From: Endozoicomonas sp. 8E
GTDB lineage: Bacteria > Pseudomonadota > Gammaproteobacteria > Pseudomonadales > Endozoicomonadaceae
NCBI RefSeq assembly: GCF_032883915.1
Contig: NZ_CP120717.1
Coordinates: forward strand, 2,983,697 to 3,047,696
Length of the DNA stretch: 64,000 bases
Reading direction: 5' to 3'
This document shows, in pieces, positions 1-12,317 of the stretch. Position 1 is the stretch's first letter. Each line of letters begins with the position of its first letter. The notes beneath the pieces are model-generated. The model was not told the origin of the DNA and did not search any database. It saw only the letters and a list, made by a program, of their open reading frames with translations. Both the position numbers and the translations under genes were made by a program.

Positions 1-440
1 GCTGTGATGACTGAATCCAGAGAGAAAACAATATCAATAAGAGCAATCTGGATCAGGGTTGTAACATACCCTCTTGGTTTCAGATGAGATCCTTCATCTT
101 TGCCGGGCTCAATAGAGTCGTGAATCTCGTGAGTGGCTTTAATCAGCAGGAAGAGCCCGCCTCCCAGAAGAATCAGGTCCCGACCGGATAGGGTATGATT
201 GAACAGGTGGAATAGAGGGGAGGTGAGGCTCATGATCCAGGTAATGGAGAGCAGCAGGGCGATCCTTGTGAACATGGCAAGCAACAGCCCGAGTCTGCGG
301 GCGCTGTTGCGTTGGTGTGCAGGCATTTTGTCGACAACGATCGTAATAAAAATGATGTTGTCGATGCCCAGAATAATCTCCAGGAGGGTCAGTGTTGCCA
401 GAGCTATCCAGGGCTCCGGGGTCAGGAAAAGTTCAGTCAT
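1..440 (-). CDS. TerC-family integral membrane protein (3' end outside window)
   Basis: Reading the minus strand from the ATG at 440 gives an open frame to the window edge beginning MTELFLTPEPWIALATLTLL and containing 'EIILGIDNIIFITIVVDK', 'LLLAMFTRIALL' and 'LIDIVFSLDSVIT'. The paired acidic motifs GIDN and SLDS inside hydrophobic helices are the hallmark of TerC/YjbE-type membrane proteins, implicated in metal ion (Mn) export or tellurite resistance. About 146 codons are visible with several membrane helices; the family is usually 230-350 aa, so roughly half is missing. It lies downstream of gltA on the same strand but is separated by a terminator and a palindromic element, so it is probably transcribed separately. 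The substrate cannot be told from sequence. Confidence 0.85.
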   Translation of the reverse strand, partial: MTELFLTPEPWIALATLTLLEIILGIDNIIFITIVVDKMPAHQRNSARRLGLLLAMFTRIALLLSITWIMSLTSPLFHLFNHTLSGRDLILLGGGLFLLIKATHEIHDSIEPGKDEGSHLKPRGYVTTLIQIALIDIVFSLDSVIT

Positions 441-584
441 TGTGTCTATCGTATTCGCTCTATCGTATTAGTCGTTCTTGCCGGGATACTCTTCCCTAAG
501 CCACTCGTTAGTAATATCGGTTAAAAATAGACGAGACTGATAGTGGTGAAGAACGTTTTGACTCCTGGAAGTCTGACAGGTTGT

Positions 585-751
585 CTAGGAGCCTGACCGA
601 GAATAGACTGCCCTACTGCGGCGGCAGCAAATCGGTCTGAAAATCCGCTTTTGTTCGTCAAATAGCTCGCTATTCTCCTCACGAAACCGAATTTTCATCC
701 TCAATTTTCTGCCGTCCTCGCTACGGGCGCTATTCTCGGTCAGGCTCCTAG
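585..751. repeat. 167-bp palindromic MITE-like element with perfect 22-bp terminal inverted repeats
   Basis: The ends 585-606 (CTAGGAGCCTGACCGAGAATAG) and 730-751 are perfect inverted copies. The interior is also an imperfect palindrome centred on AATAGCTCGCTATT at 661-674, which is the exact centre of the element; 'TTCGT' and 'ACGAA' also pair around it. No coding frame looks real inside. It could be a miniature inverted-repeat transposable element or a large REP/BIME-like hairpin. No flanking target duplication is obvious to me. Confidence 0.7.
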
Positions 752-864
752 CCGGTGTTGTGAGCAATCAGCTCGAGGCATTGTTTTTGATCTCTTTCGA
801 GAAAATGCAGGTCATGTTGCGAGGGTGTTGAAAGTGTGCAAAAAAGTCTGAGGGAGTGGGGAGG

Positions 865-895
865 GCTGAAAGCCGATAAGACTTCGGCTTTCAGC
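865..895 (-). terminator. Hairpin terminator downstream of gltA
   Basis: Perfect 12-bp stem GCTGAAAGCCGA / TCGGCTTTCAGC with a 7-nt loop lies 21 bp past the gltA stop. On the minus strand the T-run comes only after a C/T-rich gap, so it may work as a processing or Rho-assisted 3' end rather than a textbook terminator. Confidence 0.6.
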
Positions 896-916
896 AGGTA
901 ATGGCTATAGCAGTGA

Positions 917-2200
917 TTAGCGATCGGAAACCGGGATAAAGTCTCTGGAAGTTTCGCCAGTGTAGAGCTGACGCGGACGACCAATGCGGTATTCACCACT
1001 GATCATTTCATGCCAGTGAGCAATCCAGCCCGGAGTACGACCGGTCGCGAAGATTACTGTGAACATCTCTGTTGGAATGCCCAGGGCTTTCAGGATGATG
1101 CCGGAGTAAAAGTCTACGTTAGGGTACAACTTCTTCTCGACGAAGTATTCGTCTTCCAGGGCTATCTTTTCCAGACGTTTGGCGATCTTGAAAAGCGGAT
1201 CGTCTTCCAGGCCCAGTTCGCTCAGTACTTCGTCGCAGGTCTGCTTCATAACCTTGGCGCGTGGGTCGAAATTTTTGTAGACGCGATGGCCAAAGCCCAT
1301 CAGACGGAAGGGGTCATTCTTGTCCTTGGCGCGATCAATGAACTCATCGATGTGTTTCTCATCACCAATTTCGTTCAGCATGACCAGTACTGCTTCGTTG
1401 GCACCGCCGTGAGCCGGTCCCCAGAGAGCTGCAATACCGGCAGCAATACAGGCGAATGGGTTGGCACCACTGGAGCCTGCCAGACGTACAGTCGACGTTG
1501 ATGCGTTCTGTTCGTGGTCGGCATGCAGCAGGAAGATGCGATCCATGGCACGGGCCAGTACAGGATTCACTTCGTACTCTTCACAGGGAGTAGCAAACAT
1601 CATGTGCAGGAAATTGCCGCCGTAACCCAGGTCATTGCGTGGGTAAACGAATGGCTGGCCGATGGAGTATTTGTAGGTCATGGCTGCCAGGGTAGGCATT
1701 TTGGAAATCAGGCGATAGGCACAGATTTCACGGTGACGTTCGTTAGTGATGTCCAGTGAATCGTGATAGAAGGCCGAGAGAGCGCCTACTACGCCGCACA
1801 TCACGGCCATGGGGTGAGCGTCGCGACGGAAACCGGAGAATAGATCCACCATTTGTTCATGAATCATGGTATGACGCATGATGGTGTCTTCAAAATGCTT
1901 CTTCTCTTTACTGTCTGGAAGTTCGCCATAAACCAGCAGGTAGCAGGTTTCCAGGTAGTCAGAGTGTTCAGCAAGCTGCTCAATAGGGTAGCCACGGTGC
2001 AGTAGTACACCCTTTTCACCATCTATGTAGGTGATCTTTGACTCGCAGGAAGCTGTAGATACAAAACCAGGGTCGTATGTGAACAGACCATTGGCAGTCA
2101 GGCTGCGAACATCAACAACATCTGGGCCCAGAGACCCGGTATGTACAGGAAGTTCCAGTTGTTTGCCGTCAATCGAGAGGGTTGCTTTCTTTTCAGCCAT
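917..2200 (-). CDS. gltA: Citrate synthase, type II (hexameric)
   Basis: Condenses oxaloacetate and acetyl-CoA to citrate, the entry reaction of the TCA cycle, in the cytosol. The 427-aa product is the usual length for Gram-negative hexameric enzymes and starts with the short beta-rich N-terminal domain ('[15 protein letters not shown]') typical of NADH-inhibited type II forms. Active-site regions are intact: '[15 protein letters not shown]', '[11 protein letters not shown]' (catalytic His), '[15 protein letters not shown]' and '[10 protein letters not shown]' (catalytic Asp). Two ATGs are adjacent at the start (2203 and 2200); AGGAG is better spaced for the second, which I chose. It is transcribed away from sdhC across a roughly 440-bp divergent regulatory gap, the standard gammaproteobacterial arrangement. 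Confidence 0.97.
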   Translation of the reverse strand: MAEKKATLSIDGKQLELPVHTGSLGPDVVDVRSLTANGLFTYDPGFVSTASCESKITYIDGEKGVLLHRGYPIEQLAEHSDYLETCYLLVYGELPDSKEKKHFEDTIMRHTMIHEQMVDLFSGFRRDAHPMAVMCGVVGALSAFYHDSLDITNERHREICAYRLISKMPTLAAMTYKYSIGQPFVYPRNDLGYGGNFLHMMFATPCEEYEVNPVLARAMDRIFLLHADHEQNASTSTVRLAGSSGANPFACIAAGIAALWGPAHGGANEAVLVMLNEIGDEKHIDEFIDRAKDKNDPFRLMGFGHRVYKNFDPRAKVMKQTCDEVLSELGLEDDPLFKIAKRLEKIALEDEYFVEKKLYPNVDFYSGIILKALGIPTEMFTVIFATGRTPGWIAHWHEMISGEYRIGRPRQLYTGETSRDFIPVSDR

Positions 2201-2411
2201 CATAGGCTCCTGTCTTGCCGTTTATTCTGTCGTTATCGTCTTCTCGGACCCATAATTATTATGCGCACAGAATAAGTTTTTTTTGGTTGGGGCCCTTTAC
2301 GGTTCGACCACTATAGGGCCAGAAATTTGTTTGTCAAACATGTGTATCTTTGAAAAAGTCTGCGCAATAAGTTCAGAGGTCTATAGTAAATTTGCTTAGA
2401 GGGTTAATCAA

Positions 2412-2440
2412 TTGTAATTGAAAACCGAACTGTTTATACT
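2412..2440 (+). promoter_or_regulatory. Candidate sigma70 promoter for sdhCDAB
   Basis: TTGTAA (2412-2417), 17-bp spacer and TATACT (2435-2440) lie about 200 bp before sdhC in the gltA-sdhC divergent gap (2201-2641). The gap is A/T-rich and holds no gene I can support. Regulator sites (CRP, ArcA) would be expected there from other bacteria, but I cannot identify a convincing one by eye. Confidence 0.35.
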
Positions 2441-2641
2441 TCACAGCCGAAGTCGTGGAGGGCTTCATGAGGGGGGGTGAGAAAAGAACGTTAACATGAA
2501 TTAACGCGGTTTCTTAACCTGCATTCAGGGTAGCCTGTTCAGGCAAGCCTGATAAAAGAGGGCATGAACCCGAGTAGGTCATAACCTCTGGATATTGTTG
2601 CTGATTCAGCTGTGCACGCCTCGGGCGTTGGGACAAAAAAC

Positions 2642-3016
2642 GTGAATAGCAAAAGACCTGTCAATCTAGACATAACCACAATTAAACTACCTCTGCCAGC
2701 GTATACCTCGATCCTGCACAGGATTTCGGGAATATTGCTGTTTGTCGGGGTGGGTTTCCTGCTCTATGCACTGGATCTGTCGCTGTCTTCAGAACAGTCC
2801 TTTGCGGAACTGAAAGCACTCATGTCGGGTGGCCTGGTCAAATTTATTGTCTGGGTGCTGCTTTCCGGACTGATCTACCACTTTGTTGCCGGTGTCAAGC
2901 ATCTGTTAATGGATGTCGGTATTGGTGAAGGTAAGGAGTCAGGCAAGGCTGGTGCGATCATTACCATTGTTTTATCAGCTGTACTGATTGTGCTCGCGGG
3001 GGTGTGGGTATGGTAA
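2642..3016 (+). CDS. sdhC: Succinate dehydrogenase cytochrome b556 subunit
   Basis: Membrane anchor of complex II that, with SdhD, binds heme b and ubiquinone. The sequence contains the family signature 'RPVNLDITTIKLPLPAYTSI' followed by 'LHRISGI' and three hydrophobic helices; 'YHFVAGVKHLLMDVG' carries the heme-ligand His region. I place the start at the GTG at 2642 because SdhC proteins begin just before 'KRPVNLD'; an in-frame ATG at 2612 would add ten unconserved residues. First gene of sdhCDAB; its stop overlaps the start of sdhD by 7 bp, implying translational coupling. Confidence 0.93.
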   Translation: MNSKRPVNLDITTIKLPLPAYTSILHRISGILLFVGVGFLLYALDLSLSSEQSFAELKALMSGGLVKFIVWVLLSGLIYHFVAGVKHLLMDVGIGEGKESGKAGAIITIVLSAVLIVLAGVWVW

Positions 3017-3378
3017 CAAATATTACCAACTTGTCCCGAAGTGGACTCTACGACTGGATGTTGCAGAGGCTGTCTGCCATCATTCTGGCTGCGTACACCT
3101 TGTTTATAGGTGGCTATGTTCTCATAAATCCCGGTCTGGATTTTCAGCAATGGAGCGGCCTGTTTGAACAGACCTGGATGAAGGTGTTTACCTTGCTCGC
3201 CATTCTGTCCATTGCTGCCCACGCCTGGGTGGGAATGTGGACAATAGCCACTGACTACCTGAATGCTCGTGCATTTGGGAATAAGTCTGTTTTGATTCGT
3301 TTCCCCTTCCAGCTGATCTGTTTTGTGGCAGTATTCAGTTACATCGTCTGGGGCATTCAAATTCTCTGGGGTAATTGA
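3010..3378 (+). CDS. sdhD: Succinate dehydrogenase membrane anchor subunit
   Basis: Second hydrophobic subunit of complex II (122 aa). It begins MVTNITNLSRSGLYDW, the conserved SdhD N-terminus, then 'QRLSAIILAAYTLFI' and two further helices; 'IAAHAWVGMWTIATDY' contains the conserved His and the DY pair near the quinone/heme pocket. ATG at 3010 was preferred to the GTG at 3004 by family alignment. It overlaps sdhC and lies 3 bp before sdhA. Confidence 0.93.
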   Translation: MVTNITNLSRSGLYDWMLQRLSAIILAAYTLFIGGYVLINPGLDFQQWSGLFEQTWMKVFTLLAILSIAAHAWVGMWTIATDYLNARAFGNKSVLIRFPFQLICFVAVFSYIVWGIQILWGN

Positions 3379-3381
3379 TCT

Positions 3382-5154
3382 ATGTCAGCTCTTCGCACAC
3401 TGACTTACGACGCCATCGTAATCGGCGGCGGTGGCGCTGGCATGCGCGCTGCTCTGCAACTGACCCAGGCCGGTATCAAAACGGCCTGTGTGACCAAGGT
3501 GTTTCCAACTCGTTCTCATACTGTATCTGCCCAGGGTGGCATTACCTGTGCCATTGCCAGTGCAGATCCACAGGATGACTGGCGCTGGCATATGTTCGAC
3601 ACCGTCAAAGGTTCGGACTACATCGGTGACCAGGATGCAATCGAGTATATGTGTTCTGTAGGTCCCCAGGCTGTATTTGAACTGGAACATATGGGGCTGC
3701 CTTTTTCTCGTACTGAGGAAGGGCGTATCTATCAGCGACCATTCGGTGGCCAATCCAAAGAATTTGGCAAGGGCGGTCAGGCTGCTCGTACCTGTGCAGC
3801 TGCTGACCGCACAGGTCATGCTCTTTTGCATACACTCTATCAAGCCAACCTGAAAGGTGGTACTACATTCCTGAATGAATGGTACGCCGTTGATCTGGTG
3901 AAGAATCAGAATGGTCAGGTGGCGGGTGTTATCGCGATTTGCATGGAAACGGGCGAAACCGTTTATGTCAAATCCAAGGCAACTGTTATGGCTACAGGCG
4001 GTGCCGGACGTATCTATGCTTCCACCACTAACGCCCTGATCAATACCGGCGATGGTATTGGTATGGCTTTGCGTGCCGGCTTCCCGATGCAGGACATGGA
4101 GATGTGGCAGTTCCATCCAACCGGTATTCACGGTGCGGGGGTGCTGGTGACTGAGGGCTGCCGTGGTGAAGGTGGTTACCTGATCAACAGTGAAGGTGAA
4201 CGTTTCATGGAGCGTTATGCGCCTAATGCCAAAGACCTTGCTGGTCGTGACGTAGTAGCCCGTTCCATGATTCTGGAAATTCTGGAAGGGCGTGGCTGTG
4301 GACCGGATAAGGACCACGTGTTGCTGAAGCTGGATCATCTGGGTGAAGAAACTCTGAATCTGCGTCTGCCAGGCATCTGTGAACTGTCCAAGACATTTGC
4401 ACATGCTGATCCGGTTAAAGTGCCTGTTCCGGTTGTACCAACCTGTCACTACATGATGGGTGGTATTCCGACCAACGTGGGTGGTCAGGCTCTGTTCCCG
4501 GATGCTGAAGGTAACGACAAAGTTGTAGAAGGTCTTTACGCCTGTGGTGAAGCCGCATGTGTATCTGTTCACGGTGCTAACCGCCTGGGTGGTAACTCCC
4601 TCCTGGATCTGGTCGTGTTTGGCCGTGCAGCGGGTATCCAGATCGAGAAAAACCTGAGAGAGGGTTTCGACGGTGTTGATGCTTCTGACAGTGATATTGA
4701 AGCGGCCATGTCCCGTCTGGATCGGCTGAACAAGTCCGGTAGCGGTGAAAAGGTTGCCGACGTCCGTAAGGATTTGCAGAGCATCATGCAGCTGTACTTC
4801 GGTGTATTCCGTGAAGGCGATAGTATGCAGGAAGGTCTGAAGAAACTGAATGAGCTGGGTGAGCGTCTGGAAAATACTCACCTTGAAGACAAGAGTCAGG
4901 CATTTAATACAGCCCGCATTGAAGCTCTTGAACTCGAGAATCTCTATGAAGTAGCTTATGCCACAGCGGTTTCTGCCGAAGAGCGTAAGGAGTCTCGTGG
5001 AGCACACGCCCGGAACGACTTTACCGAGCGTGATGATGAAAACTGGTTGGCACATTCTCTGTATTTTCCGGCTGAAAAACGGGTCGGCAAGCGTCAGGTT
5101 AACTTTGCACCTAAAACTATGGACGCTTTTCCACCGAAAGCCAGAACCTACTGA
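3382..5154 (+). CDS. sdhA: Succinate dehydrogenase flavoprotein subunit
   Basis: Catalytic FAD subunit oxidising succinate to fumarate on the cytoplasmic face of the inner membrane. The 590-aa length is standard. It shows the dinucleotide-binding motif '[15 protein letters not shown]', the covalent FAD attachment region '[12 protein letters not shown]' (His), the substrate-binding '[20 protein letters not shown]' and '[19 protein letters not shown]'. The C-terminus '[13 protein letters not shown]' is also conserved. It sits between sdhD (3 bp) and sdhB (15 bp) in one operon. Confidence 0.97.
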   Translation: MSALRTLTYDAIVIGGGGAGMRAALQLTQAGIKTACVTKVFPTRSHTVSAQGGITCAIASADPQDDWRWHMFDTVKGSDYIGDQDAIEYMCSVGPQAVFELEHMGLPFSRTEEGRIYQRPFGGQSKEFGKGGQAARTCAAADRTGHALLHTLYQANLKGGTTFLNEWYAVDLVKNQNGQVAGVIAICMETGETVYVKSKATVMATGGAGRIYASTTNALINTGDGIGMALRAGFPMQDMEMWQFHPTGIHGAGVLVTEGCRGEGGYLINSEGERFMERYAPNAKDLAGRDVVARSMILEILEGRGCGPDKDHVLLKLDHLGEETLNLRLPGICELSKTFAHADPVKVPVPVVPTCHYMMGGIPTNVGGQALFPDAEGNDKVVEGLYACGEAACVSVHGANRLGGNSLLDLVVFGRAAGIQIEKNLREGFDGVDASDSDIEAAMSRLDRLNKSGSGEKVADVRKDLQSIMQLYFGVFREGDSMQEGLKKLNELGERLENTHLEDKSQAFNTARIEALELENLYEVAYATAVSAEERKESRGAHARNDFTERDDENWLAHSLYFPAEKRVGKRQVNFAPKTMDAFPPKARTY

Positions 5155-5169
5155 GGAGGAGGCAGGAAT

Positions 5170-5892
5170 ATGTTGGGTAGTTCGTTAAGTGTTAGCGTCT
5201 ATCGCTACAACCCGGAGTCTGACTCCAAACCTTACATGAAAGACATTGTGGTGGATATTCCTGAAGGCAAAGACCTGATGGTGCTCGATGTCTTGAACCT
5301 GATCAAGGAAAAGGACGAAACATTAGTGTATCGTCGCTCCTGTCGTGAAGGTGTTTGCGGCTCCGATGGTATGAGCATTAATGGTACCAATGGTCTGGCT
5401 TGCGTAACTTCTCTTTCGGAAGCTATGGGCAGCAAGAAGAAATTGATTTTGCGTCCCTTGCCTGGTCTGCCAGTCATCCGTGACTTGATTGTGGATATGA
5501 GCCTTTTCTATAAACAGTACGAAAAGATCAAGCCCTTCTTGATCAATGAAGAGCCTGCGCCGGCCATAGAGCGTCTGCAGAGTCCTGAAGATCGTGAGAA
5601 GCTGGATGGCCTGTATGAGTGCATTCTCTGTGCATGTTGCTCCACAGCATGTCCATCTTTCTGGTGGAATCCAGACAAGTTTGTTGGTCCATCCGGTCTC
5701 CTGCAGGCATATCGTTTTCTGGCTGACAGCCGTGATACTGCGACTCAGGAACGTCTTGCGGATCTGGATGACCCGTTCAGCGTTTTCCGTTGCCGTGGTA
5801 TCATGAACTGTGTGGCTGTGTGTCCAAAAGGTCTGAATCCAACCAAGGCAATTGGTCATATTAAACAGATGCTGTTTGATAGTGCATCCTGA
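5170..5892 (+). CDS. sdhB: Succinate dehydrogenase iron-sulfur subunit
   Basis: Carries electrons from FAD to ubiquinone through three Fe-S clusters. Cysteine sets are all visible: 'RRSCREGVCGSDGMSING' plus a downstream Cys for [2Fe-2S], 'CILCACCSTACPSFWW' for [4Fe-4S], and 'CRGIMNCVAVCPKGLNP' for the [3Fe-4S]/[4Fe-4S] set. The 240-aa length is slightly above the usual 235 because of a short N-terminal extension. A strong GAGGAGG precedes the ATG. Last gene of sdhCDAB. Confidence 0.96.
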   Translation: MLGSSLSVSVYRYNPESDSKPYMKDIVVDIPEGKDLMVLDVLNLIKEKDETLVYRRSCREGVCGSDGMSINGTNGLACVTSLSEAMGSKKKLILRPLPGLPVIRDLIVDMSLFYKQYEKIKPFLINEEPAPAIERLQSPEDREKLDGLYECILCACCSTACPSFWWNPDKFVGPSGLLQAYRFLADSRDTATQERLADLDDPFSVFRCRGIMNCVAVCPKGLNPTKAIGHIKQMLFDSAS

Positions 5893-6437
5893 TCGGTTAC
5901 TCTATAAAGTGGATTTAAGAGATTAAACAGACAACAGGGGGCTCTTTTATTGCTGCATAAGAGACTCCCTGGAAGAGGAAGTTGTCGGGGAACTCGTTAT
6001 CAGATTAATTTGAGGCTGGTCCGATGACGTGAAATGTGCGAATGTTGTGTGAGCGTACGTTTTTTGCTATCAGCAGTATCTACACTGGTTTTCAAAACTG
6101 ATTTTCAACACAAAGGGTCTGAGGCTGGCGCCAGAAGTCTGGAGAAGCTGATGATCCAAAGAAAATTTCTGACTATAGTTGCGCTGTCGCACGAATTAAG
6201 TGGAACTGTAGTTTATTCTAAGCTTGGCTGACTACTGACTCTCTAAACCAATGAAGGGCAGGTCAGGCAGGTTTTATCAGCGGGACGGCCGGTCAATCAC
6301 CGGTCTATCTGTGGAGTTTGAATAAGCGGGGGAGGCGAAAGCCCCGGTGTTCAGCGTTCTGCCTGTCAGGACAACAGACAGCAGGCCACAGTGCGACTCT
6401 CATGATTAGACAGCCCTTCATTCACGGGGTAGTGATG
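5893..6437 (+). other. Long untranslated leader between sdhB and sucA
   Basis: 545 bp with no gene I can support. It contains several possible hairpins: around 5937-5969 (GGGGGCTCTT ... AAGAGACTCCC), a GGCGCC at about 6127, and a G/C-rich stretch at about 6280-6390 with CTGTC/GACAG and GGGG/CCCC pairs. The upstream in-frame extension of sucA from 6318 is unlike any SucA N-terminus and is treated as non-coding. A sucA promoter is likely here, but I could not fix its position. Confidence 0.45.
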
Positions 6438-9269
6438 ATGCAAGAAGGTGTGATGCAGCAAATGTGGGATACTTCACATATTTCCGGGGGGAATGCTGCA
6501 TACGTCGAAGAACTTTACGAACAATTCCTTCGCGACCCGAATTCGGTCTCTGAGGAGTGGCGTGATTATTTTGAAAAACTTCCTCAGGTCAATGGTGGTG
6601 GTCCGGATGTACCTCATTCCACCATCCAGGAGAATTTTGTCTTAATGGCGCGCCAGCGTCAAAGCACCCGCCCAATCCAAGCCGGCACCATTTCCAGCGA
6701 TCATGAGCGCAAGCAGATTCAGGTGTTGCGTTTGATCAGTGCCTTCCGAATCCGGGGGCATCAACTGGCCAGAATCGACCCATTGGGTTGTATGCAGCGT
6801 GAACAGTTTCCCGATCTGAGTCTTGAGTATCATGGGCTGAGCGAAGCAGATCTGGATACTGAATTCCAGACCAGTACCATTTTTATCGGTAAAGAGCGGG
6901 CGACGCTGCGTGAGATTATCGATTCTCTCATGGCCACCTACTGCGGTTCCATTGGTGTTGAGTACATGCACATTGTCAACACTGGAGAGCGTCGCTGGTT
7001 CCAAAGCCGCATGGAAAGTGTTCGAGGTCGTCCGGATTTGGGCCTTGAAGGCAGGCAGCATCTGCTGGAACGCCTGACTGCGGCAGAAGGTCTGGAAAAA
7101 TACCTGGGAACCAAGTACCCGGGCACCAAACGTTTTGGTTTGGAAGGAGCGGAATCACTGATTCCTATGCTGGACGAAATTATCCAGCGCTCCGGTTCCT
7201 ACGGCGCCAAGGAAATCGTGATCGGCATGGCACATCGTGGTCGCCTCAACGTACTGGTTAATATTCTCGGAAAGAACCCTTCCGAGCTGTTTGACGAGTT
7301 CGAGGGTAAGAAAATGGCCGATACCGGCTCCGGTGACGTGAAGTACCACCAGGGCTTCTCCTCCAACGTCATGACGCCGGGTGGTGAAGTTCACCTGGCA
7401 TTGGCATTCAACCCTTCTCATCTGGAAATTGTGTCCCCTGTTGTGGAAGGCTCTGTGCGTGCTCGTCAGGATCGTCGTAACGATACAGCCCGTGGTCAGG
7501 TTATACCAATTGCCATTCACGGTGATGCCGCTTTTGCTGGTCAGGGGGTTGTCATGGAAACCCTGCAGATGTCCCAGACCCGTGCTTATAAGACCGGTGG
7601 TACTCTGCATATTATCGTCAACAATCAGGTGGGTTTTACAACCAGCAAACAGGAAGATGCTCGTTCTACAGAGTACTGCACGGATGTAGCCAAGATTGTG
7701 GGTGCTCCTATCCTTCATGTGAATGGTGATGACCCTGAAGCCGTCCACTTTGCGACCAAAATGGCGCTTGATTACCGAATGGAATTCAAGCGCGATGTTG
7801 TTATTGACCTGGTCTGCTACCGTCGCCGTGGACACAATGAGGCCGATGAACCTTCCGGTACACAGCCACTGATGTATCAGATTATCAAGAGTCACAAGAC
7901 TACCCGTGATCTGTATGCAGAGAGACTGGTGGCAGCAGGCGTCATGGATGCAGAGAAGGACAAGGCGCTGGTAGACAGCTACCGTAATGCTCTGGACAAC
8001 GGTGGTCATGTTGTTAAGTCGCTGGTAAAAGAACCCAACAAAGAACTGTTTGTTGATTGGGCTCCTTATCTGGGACATGAATGGACTGCGCGTCACGATA
8101 CCCGCGTAGCCCTGGCTACACTGCAGGGGCTGGGTCAGAAGCTGTGCAAGGTACCTGAGGGTTTTGTCGTTCAGCGCCAGGTCAGCAAGATTATTGATGA
8201 TCGACTGAAAATGGCTGCGGGAGCACAATCCATTAACTGGGGTGCAGCTGAAACATTGGCATACGGTACCCTGATTATGGAAGGTCATCCGGTACGTATT
8301 ACCGGTCAGGATGTTGGTCGAGGCACTTTCTCTCACCGTCATGCTGTGCTGCATAATCAGAAAGACGGGTCTACCTATGTACCGCTGGCCAATATCTCCG
8401 AAAATCAGCCTGACTTCCAGATCTGGGACTCTTTGCTCTCGGAAGAGGCTGTGCTGGCTTTTGAATATGGTTATGCAACTACGACACCAGGCGCACTGGT
8501 TATCTGGGAAGCCCAGTTTGGTGACTTTGCTAACGGCTGTCAGGTTGTTATTGACCAGTTTATTACCAGTGGTGAGCACAAGTGGGGTCGTCTCTGTGGT
8601 CTGACCATGCTGTTGCCTCACGGTTATGAAGGTCAGGGTCCGGAGCACTCTTCAGCCCGTCTTGAGCGTTATCTGCAACTGTGTGCTGAGCACAATATCC
8701 AGGTGTGTGTGCCAACCACTCCGGCTCAGGTGTTCCACATGCTGCGTCGTCAGGTGTTGCGTCCGCTGCGCAAGCCATTAATCGCTTTTACTCCAAAGAG
8801 CCTGCTCAGGCACAAGTTGGCAGTTTCCACTTTGGAAGAACTGGCTGAAGGAAGCTTCCAGACCATCATTCCAGAGATTGATGAACATGAAACAGCCGAA
8901 ATTACCCGTCTTATCATGTGCAGCGGTAAGGTCTACTACGATCTGCTTGAGTATAAGCGTGCAAATGAACTGAAAAATTCAGTCATCATTCGTATCGAGC
9001 AGCTGTATCCTTTTCCTCAGGATGACCTGGATGAGGTGATTGCGCGCTATCCAAACCTGAAGGATGTTGTCTGGTGCCAGGAAGAGCCCATGAATCAGGG
9101 CGCCTGGTATTGCAGCCAGCATCATATGCGCCGTGCTCTCGATAATCACACTAACAACTTGCGTCTGGCTTATTCAGGTCGTGAAGCTTCTGCGGCACCC
9201 GCTTGTGGTTATATGTCCAAGCATGTTGAAGAGCAACAAAAGCTGGTAAAAGACGCTTTTAACGTTTAA
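6438..9269 (+). CDS. sucA: 2-oxoglutarate dehydrogenase E1 component
   Basis: Thiamine-diphosphate decarboxylase that starts the oxidative decarboxylation of 2-oxoglutarate to succinyl-CoA. From ATG 6438 the product begins MQEGVMQQMWDTSHISGGN, the conserved E1o N-terminus, giving 943 aa, the family length. ThDP/active-site regions include 'GMAHRGRLNVLVNILGK', 'AFNPSHLEIVSPVVEG' and 'AIHGDAAFAGQGVVMET'. The transketolase-like half has 'RITGQDVGRGTFSHRHAV' and the C-terminal 'VVWCQEEPMNQGAW'. The start was moved from an in-frame ATG at 6318 because the extra 40 residues are low-quality and unconserved. It is followed by sucB after an intercistronic hairpin. Confidence 0.97.
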   Translation: MQEGVMQQMWDTSHISGGNAAYVEELYEQFLRDPNSVSEEWRDYFEKLPQVNGGGPDVPHSTIQENFVLMARQRQSTRPIQAGTISSDHERKQIQVLRLISAFRIRGHQLARIDPLGCMQREQFPDLSLEYHGLSEADLDTEFQTSTIFIGKERATLREIIDSLMATYCGSIGVEYMHIVNTGERRWFQSRMESVRGRPDLGLEGRQHLLERLTAAEGLEKYLGTKYPGTKRFGLEGAESLIPMLDEIIQRSGSYGAKEIVIGMAHRGRLNVLVNILGKNPSELFDEFEGKKMADTGSGDVKYHQGFSSNVMTPGGEVHLALAFNPSHLEIVSPVVEGSVRARQDRRNDTARGQVIPIAIHGDAAFAGQGVVMETLQMSQTRAYKTGGTLHIIVNNQVGFTTSKQEDARSTEYCTDVAKIVGAPILHVNGDDPEAVHFATKMALDYRMEFKRDVVIDLVCYRRRGHNEADEPSGTQPLMYQIIKSHKTTRDLYAERLVAAGVMDAEKDKALVDSYRNALDNGGHVVKSLVKEPNKELFVDWAPYLGHEWTARHDTRVALATLQGLGQKLCKVPEGFVVQRQVSKIIDDRLKMAAGAQSINWGAAETLAYGTLIMEGHPVRITGQDVGRGTFSHRHAVLHNQKDGSTYVPLANISENQPDFQIWDSLLSEEAVLAFEYGYATTTPGALVIWEAQFGDFANGCQVVIDQFITSGEHKWGRLCGLTMLLPHGYEGQGPEHSSARLERYLQLCAEHNIQVCVPTTPAQVFHMLRRQVLRPLRKPLIAFTPKSLLRHKLAVSTLEELAEGSFQTIIPEIDEHETAEITRLIMCSGKVYYDLLEYKRANELKNSVIIRIEQLYPFPQDDLDEVIARYPNLKDVVWCQEEPMNQGAWYCSQHHMRRALDNHTNNLRLAYSGREASAAPACGYMSKHVEEQQKLVKDAFNV

Positions 9270-9277
9270 TTGATGAT

Positions 9278-9296
9278 GCCCCGGCAGCTCCGGGGC
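9278..9296 (+). other. Intercistronic hairpin between sucA and sucB
   Basis: GCCCCGG-CAGCT-CCGGGGC, a perfect 7-bp G/C stem with 5-nt loop just after the sucA stop and without a U-tract. It probably stabilises or partially terminates the transcript rather than ending it. Confidence 0.5.
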
Positions 9297-9325
9297 GATA
9301 GGTCGCAACCCCGAAAGGATCCATA

Positions 9326-12051
<2,726 letters not shown>

Positions 12052-12317
12052 TTGAGTGTCCGGGAATGACTTACTGGTGTGCGGAATACCCACTTATAGC
12101 AGTAAGCTTTCTCAATCAAAAACTGATGCGAAGAAGTGTCAGAGGGAATCTTGGCCTGTAGGACTTAAGACAATTTCATATTGAAAGTACAAGTTAGACA
12201 GGCGTCAGGACCCAAAGTTTAATTTCGATGCCTTAAGGGTTGGGGTCGAAACAAAGAAACCTTTTTATCCACGGATGTGGATAGGAATTTGATTAAAACA
12301 ACAATGGTATTGTCAGT

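Noticed and set aside
2201-2641. Specific CRP/ArcA sites upstream of sdhC and gltA
   Set aside because: Expected by analogy, but no sequence there matches well enough by eye to claim.
3385-5055. 556-aa open frame antisense to sdhA
   Set aside because: Codon-bias shadow of a highly conserved gene; low-complexity product, no RBS.
6034-6231. 65-aa open frame between sdhB and sucA
   Set aside because: No RBS, no recognisable pattern, and it lies in a hairpin-rich leader; treated as untranslated.
7155-8648. 497-aa open frame antisense to sucA
   Set aside because: Shadow of the strongly biased sucA codons; no motif and no start signal.
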